From Actinomadura mexicana (GTDB taxonomy: Bacteria > Actinomycetota > Actinomycetes > Streptosporangiales > Streptosporangiaceae), in assembly GCF_900188105.1 (NCBI RefSeq), contig NZ_FZNP01000002.1, positions 62,001-126,000 on the forward strand: a stretch of DNA of 64,000 nucleotides, in the 5' to 3' direction. Positions 61,156 through 64,000 of the stretch are shown here, piece by piece; position 1 is the first letter of the stretch, and every line of letters begins with the position of its first letter. The position numbers and the translations under genes are program-made. The notes below the pieces were generated by a model, which was not told the origin of the DNA, ran no database searches, and saw only the letters and a program-made list of their open reading frames with translations.

Positions 61156-62598
61156 TCAGTGGTTCGGGTCGACGGCCATGACCACGGCCTTGGGCTCGGT
61201 GAAGAACTCGCGGCTGTAGGTGCCGCCCTCGCGGCCGAGGCCGGAGTCCCCGACCCCGCCGAACGGGGCGCGCAGGTCGCGGATGAAGAAGCAGTTCGTC
61301 CACACCGTGCCGGCCTTCAGGGCCGCCGACACCCGGTGCGCTCGGGAGAGGTTCTCGGTGAACACCATCGCGTTCAGGCCGTAGGGGGTGTCGTTGGCCG
61401 CCGCCACGGCCTCGTGCTCGGTGTCGAAGGGCGTGACCACGGCGACCGGACCGAAGATCTCCTCCCGGCGCACGCGCGCGGTCGGCGGCGCGTCGAGGAC
61501 CACGGTCGGCCGGACGAACAGCCCTTCGGCGCCCACGCCGCCGGTGGCGATCTTGCCGCCCTCGCCGGGCACCCCGTCGAGGTACGCCTTCACCTTCGCG
61601 TAGTGCTCCTCGGAGGCCAGGGGGCCGAGCTGGGTCGCGGGGTCCTTGGGGTCGCCGGGCACGAGGGCCTCGGCCGCGGCGATGAAGCGGTCCAGGAACT
61701 CCTGGTAGACCTCGCGCTGGACGAACAGGCGGCTGCCGGCGAGGCAGACCTGCCCGGCGTTGCTGAAAATGGCCTTGATGGACCAGGAGACGGCGAGGTC
61801 CAGGTCGGCGTCGGCGAACACCAGGTTGGCGCCCTTGCCTCCGAGTTCGAAGCTGACCGGCGTGAGGTTCGCCGCCGCGGCCCCGGCGATGGCGCGGCCG
61901 GTGGCGGACTCACCGGTGAAGGTGATGCGGTCGACGCGCGGGTCCCTGGTCAGCGCCTCGCCGACGGAGCCGGGCCCGTAGCCGTGGACGACGTTCAGCA
62001 CGCCGGGCGGCATCCCGGCCTCCAACGCCAGGCTCGCCAGCAGGGACGCGGAGGCGGGGGTCTGCTCGGCCGGCTTCAGCACCACCGTGTTGCCCCACGC
62101 CAGTGCCGGGGCGATCTTCCAGGTCTCCAGCATGAGGGGGAAGTTCCACGGCGCGATGGCGGCGACGACACCGGCCGGCTCGAAACGGGTGTAGGCGTGG
62201 TGGCCGCTGTCCATCGGCAGTGCCTCGGCGGCCGACAGCCGCGCGTGGTCGGCGAAGAACCGGAAGTTGTAGGCCGACCGCGGAACGTCCTTGCCGCGGG
62301 TGTCGGAGACGGGCTTGCCCATGTCGGTGGTGTCGGCCAGTGCCAGCTCGTCGAGGTCGGCCTCCATCAGGTCGGCCAGCCTGTGCAGGATCGCGCCCCG
62401 TTCCGCGTACCCCATGCGCGGCCAGGGGCCTTCGTCGAACGCGCGGCGCGCGGCCGTGACGGCGAGCCCGGCCTCCTCCCGGCCGCCGAGCGCCACCTCC
62501 GCCCAGGGCTGCCGGGTGTACGGGTCGACGGTGGGGAATCGGCTGCTCTGGCGGGACTCGGTCTCCCGGCCGTCGATGACATGGGGGATCAGGTTCAT
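61156..62598 (-). CDS. Aldehyde dehydrogenase 3 (hydroxymuconic semialdehyde dehydrogenase-like)
   Basis: A 480-residue enzyme starting at ATG 62598 in an ATGA overlap with the tautomerase gene. The catalytic residues are E251 in SFELGGKG and C285 in NAGQVCLAG. The segments TNCFFIRDLRAPFGG and the C-terminal YSREFFTEPKAV match the subgroup that oxidises 2-hydroxy- or 2-aminomuconic semialdehyde in meta-cleavage pathways. The coupled 4-oxalocrotonate-tautomerase-like gene supports this. No ring-cleaving dioxygenase is in the window. Confidence 0.82.
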   Translation of the reverse strand: MNLIPHVIDGRETESRQSSRFPTVDPYTRQPWAEVALGGREEAGLAVTAARRAFDEGPWPRMGYAERGAILHRLADLMEADLDELALADTTDMGKPVSDTRGKDVPRSAYNFRFFADHARLSAAEALPMDSGHHAYTRFEPAGVVAAIAPWNFPLMLETWKIAPALAWGNTVVLKPAEQTPASASLLASLALEAGMPPGVLNVVHGYGPGSVGEALTRDPRVDRITFTGESATGRAIAGAAAANLTPVSFELGGKGANLVFADADLDLAVSWSIKAIFSNAGQVCLAGSRLFVQREVYQEFLDRFIAAAEALVPGDPKDPATQLGPLASEEHYAKVKAYLDGVPGEGGKIATGGVGAEGLFVRPTVVLDAPPTARVRREEIFGPVAVVTPFDTEHEAVAAANDTPYGLNAMVFTENLSRAHRVSAALKAGTVWTNCFFIRDLRAPFGGVGDSGLGREGGTYSREFFTEPKAVVMAVDPNH

Positions 62599-62795
62599 GG
62601 CTGTTCCTCGTTGCGTTCTTCGATGGTCACGTCTCCGGCGGCCCAGTGGGCGGCGGGCACCTCGCGGAGGATGACGCGGATGTCGCGCCGGGGTGCCCCG
62701 ATGGCCGCCTCGGCGGCCTCCGTCAGGCGGGTGATCAGTGTGCGCAGCTGCTCCGCCGGCCGGCCGGCGACCAGGGTCACCTCGATCAGGGGCAT
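62595..62795 (-). CDS. 4-oxalocrotonate tautomerase family protein
   Basis: A 66-residue protein beginning Met-Pro-Leu-Ile-Glu-Val; removal of Met would leave the N-terminal proline that is the catalytic base of the family. Length and the later RDIRVILREVP and WAAGD match 4-oxalocrotonate tautomerases, which move double bonds in 2-hydroxymuconate. It shares one base with the upstream hydrolase stop (TGATG) and four with the downstream dehydrogenase start. Confidence 0.82.
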   Translation of the reverse strand: MPLIEVTLVAGRPAEQLRTLITRLTEAAEAAIGAPRRDIRVILREVPAAHWAAGDVTIEERNEEQP

Positions 62796-63409
62796 CAGCG
62801 GCCTCCCGGCGTCCGGACGGTCCGGGCCAGTGCGCCGGCCGCGTCGGCGACGGGGACGACCTCGGCGAAGACGGTGCCCATCAGCCGCAGGCTGCCCAGG
62901 TGCAGGTCCTCGACGTATCCGGCGACCGCCTCCCTCGGAACGATCGCGCGCAGGTCGCGGAAGAAGGCGGCGCGGACGGTCGACTCGACGCAGAAGTCGG
63001 TGCGCACACCGGCCACCACGAGCGTGCCGACGTCGAGGTCGCGCAGCAGTCCGTCCAGCCCGGTGCGGTGGAAGGCGTCGAAGCGCGGCTTGGTGATCTC
63101 GTGGTCGCCCGGGGCGCGGTCGAGACCGGCGAGCAGTTCGCCGCCCCACGTCCCGCGCCTCAGCCCGCTCGCGCGCAGGAACGGGCTCCGCTCGGCCAGC
63201 AGCCCCACCTCGGCGTCCTGCGCCCACTCCATCCGCACCCAGATGACGGGCCGGCCCGCGGAGCGGGCGGCGGCGGTGAGGGTGTTGACGTGCCCGACGA
63301 GGTCGTCCAGTCCGGTGACGCGAAGCCCGGCCCGCGCGAACACGCCGTCGGGATGGCAGTAGTCGTTCTGCATGTCGATGACGAGCAGGGCCGTCCGCGG
63401 GCCGTTCAT
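62795..63409 (-). CDS. Isochorismatase-like cysteine hydrolase
   Basis: A 204-residue alpha/beta hydrolase of the isochorismatase-like family, starting at ATG 63409 in an ATGA overlap with the GntR gene. The catalytic triad is D12 in VIDMQNDY, K107 in EITKPRFDAF and C140 in GVRTDFCVESTVR. Members with Cys hydrolyse amides such as N-carbamoylsarcosine, nicotinamide, ureidoacrylate or maleamate. In an operon with meta-cleavage-type enzymes an amide or carbamate in an aromatic or heteroaromatic pathway is likely. The substrate is not assigned. Confidence 0.85.
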   Translation of the reverse strand: MNGPRTALLVIDMQNDYCHPDGVFARAGLRVTGLDDLVGHVNTLTAAARSAGRPVIWVRMEWAQDAEVGLLAERSPFLRASGLRRGTWGGELLAGLDRAPGDHEITKPRFDAFHRTGLDGLLRDLDVGTLVVAGVRTDFCVESTVRAAFFRDLRAIVPREAVAGYVEDLHLGSLRLMGTVFAEVVPVADAAGALARTVRTPGGR

Positions 63410-64000
63410 GTGCCGCCTCCGCGGGCGGCGGTCAGGGCGGCGTGCGCCGCGACGGCCGCGTCCAGGCGGTCGGGGTCGTCGCCCGCGATGGCCTCCACCA
63501 GTTCCTTGTGGACGGCCGGTCCGTCCACGTATCTCGTGGACGGACCGTTGGGCGTGACGCCGCGCAACCTGTTCTCCACGAACTCCAGCAGGGAGACATA
63601 GGTGTGCTGCAGGACCTTGTTCGGGGTTATCTCGGCGATCCGGCGGTGCAGGGCCCAGTTGGCGGCGAGGTACCCGACACCGTCCTCGGAGTCGCTCTCC
63701 ACGGCCGCGGCCATCGCCTCGGCCAGCCGGCGCAGCTCCGCGACGTCGCCTTCGGTGCGGTGCCGCATGGCCTCCCGCGCGAGCAGCGGTTCCAGCGCTT
63801 CGCGCATGACCAGGCAGTCGGAGACCGAGACCGAGTCTCCGCTGAGTTCGAGCATCTTGCGGCCCAGGCGCACCATCGGGGGCGGGGTCGCGACGAAGAT
63901 CCCGCCCTTGACGCCGGGACGGACGGAGATCGTGCCGCGCGAGATCAGCAGGCGGACCGCCTCGTTGAGCGTCGCGGCCGCCACGTCGAACTCGCGGCGC
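63406..64000 (-). CDS. GntR-family (FadR-type) regulator, N-terminus outside window
   Basis: The visible 198 codons run off the right edge. The end of the winged-helix domain is seen as TLNEAVRLLISRGTISVRPGVKGGIFVA, followed by an all-helical FCD effector domain with Asp/His candidates for metal or ligand in DCLVMREALE, LHRRIAE and HKELVEAI. It is upstream of and coupled to the isochorismatase-like, tautomerase and dehydrogenase genes, which it probably controls. Confidence 0.85.
   Translation of the reverse strand, partial: RREFDVAAATLNEAVRLLISRGTISVRPGVKGGIFVATPPPMVRLGRKMLELSGDSVSVSDCLVMREALEPLLAREAMRHRTEGDVAELRRLAEAMAAAVESDSEDGVGYLAANWALHRRIAEITPNKVLQHTYVSLLEFVENRLRGVTPNGPSTRYVDGPAVHKELVEAIAGDDPDRLDAAVAAHAALTAARGGGT

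Noticed and set aside
1..64000. CRISPR arrays, tRNA or rRNA genes, phage or plasmid genes
   Set aside because: No regularly spaced repeats, no cloverleaf-type sequences with CCA ends, and no integrase, replication or transfer genes were seen on either strand.

Overview
The window is high-GC DNA with actinomycete features: GGAGG-type ribosome binding sites, many ATGA/GTGA stop-start overlaps, occasional GTG and TTG starts, and a TTA codon in a cluster gene. The genus cannot be decided from the sequence. Two unrelated functional regions are visible.

Region 1 (about 1-47,000) is most of a nonribosomal peptide synthetase (NRPS) gene cluster with polyketide-type parts. About 43 kb on the minus strand, from 43,220 leftward past base 1, is one uninterrupted series of some 19 genes. 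In order of transcription these are: an acyl-CoA dehydrogenase, an aminoacyl-tRNA-synthetase-like amino acid:carrier protein ligase, a hydroxyacyl dehydrogenase and an acyl carrier protein (together an aminomalonyl-ACP-type cassette); two TauD-family hydroxylases; two damaged but complementary NRPS proteins; an aminotransferase; a threonine-synthase-like enzyme; three NRPS proteins; an SbnA-like 2,3-diaminopropionate enzyme; two more NRPS proteins; a heterodimeric ABC exporter; an MbtH protein; and a discrete acyltransferase cut by the left edge. The assembly line has many gaps that appear to compensate for each other: an adenylation domain with a dead carrier (29,797-32,970), a carrier with a dead adenylation domain (33,000-37,448), a terminal C-T-TE module with no adenylation domain (16,310-18,943), degenerate or half condensation domains, and one extra C-terminal condensation domain. 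From C-domain types and E-domain placement, a plausible order is 9,383 gene > 4,674 gene > 33,000 gene > 22,273 gene > 18,936 gene > 16,310 gene, with the adenylation domain of the 29,797 gene working in trans. By-eye specificity codes give Ser and Thr with confidence; the others are unassigned. Divergent plus-strand genes (GNAT acetyltransferase, KAS III, an 80-residue protein, a DMT transporter) close the cluster at a strong terminator near 47,000.

Region 2 (about 47,100-64,000) holds an exported M28 peptidase and then catabolic operons. One minus-strand operon encodes a flavin reductase, a 4-hydroxylaminobenzoate lyase-like protein, a nitroreductase and a 2-haloacid dehalogenase, next to an IclR regulator. 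A divergent pair of operons encodes an aldehyde dehydrogenase and GMC alcohol oxidase on one side, and an M20 N-acyl amino acid hydrolase, threonine aldolase-type lyase, POT transporter and second aldehyde dehydrogenase on the other. Read together these enzymes match, step by step, the dismantling of a chloramphenicol-like N-dichloroacetyl nitrophenyl-propanediol to protocatechuate, glycine and dichloroacetate; this is inference. A repeated site, GTTCG-N5-CGCAC in pairs 19 bp apart, lies in both divergent promoter regions and is a good candidate operator for the IclR protein. At the right edge a GntR regulator, an isochorismatase-like hydrolase, a 4-oxalocrotonate-tautomerase-like protein and a muconic-semialdehyde-type dehydrogenase form a tightly overlapping operon.

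No tRNA, rRNA, CRISPR array or intact mobile element was seen.
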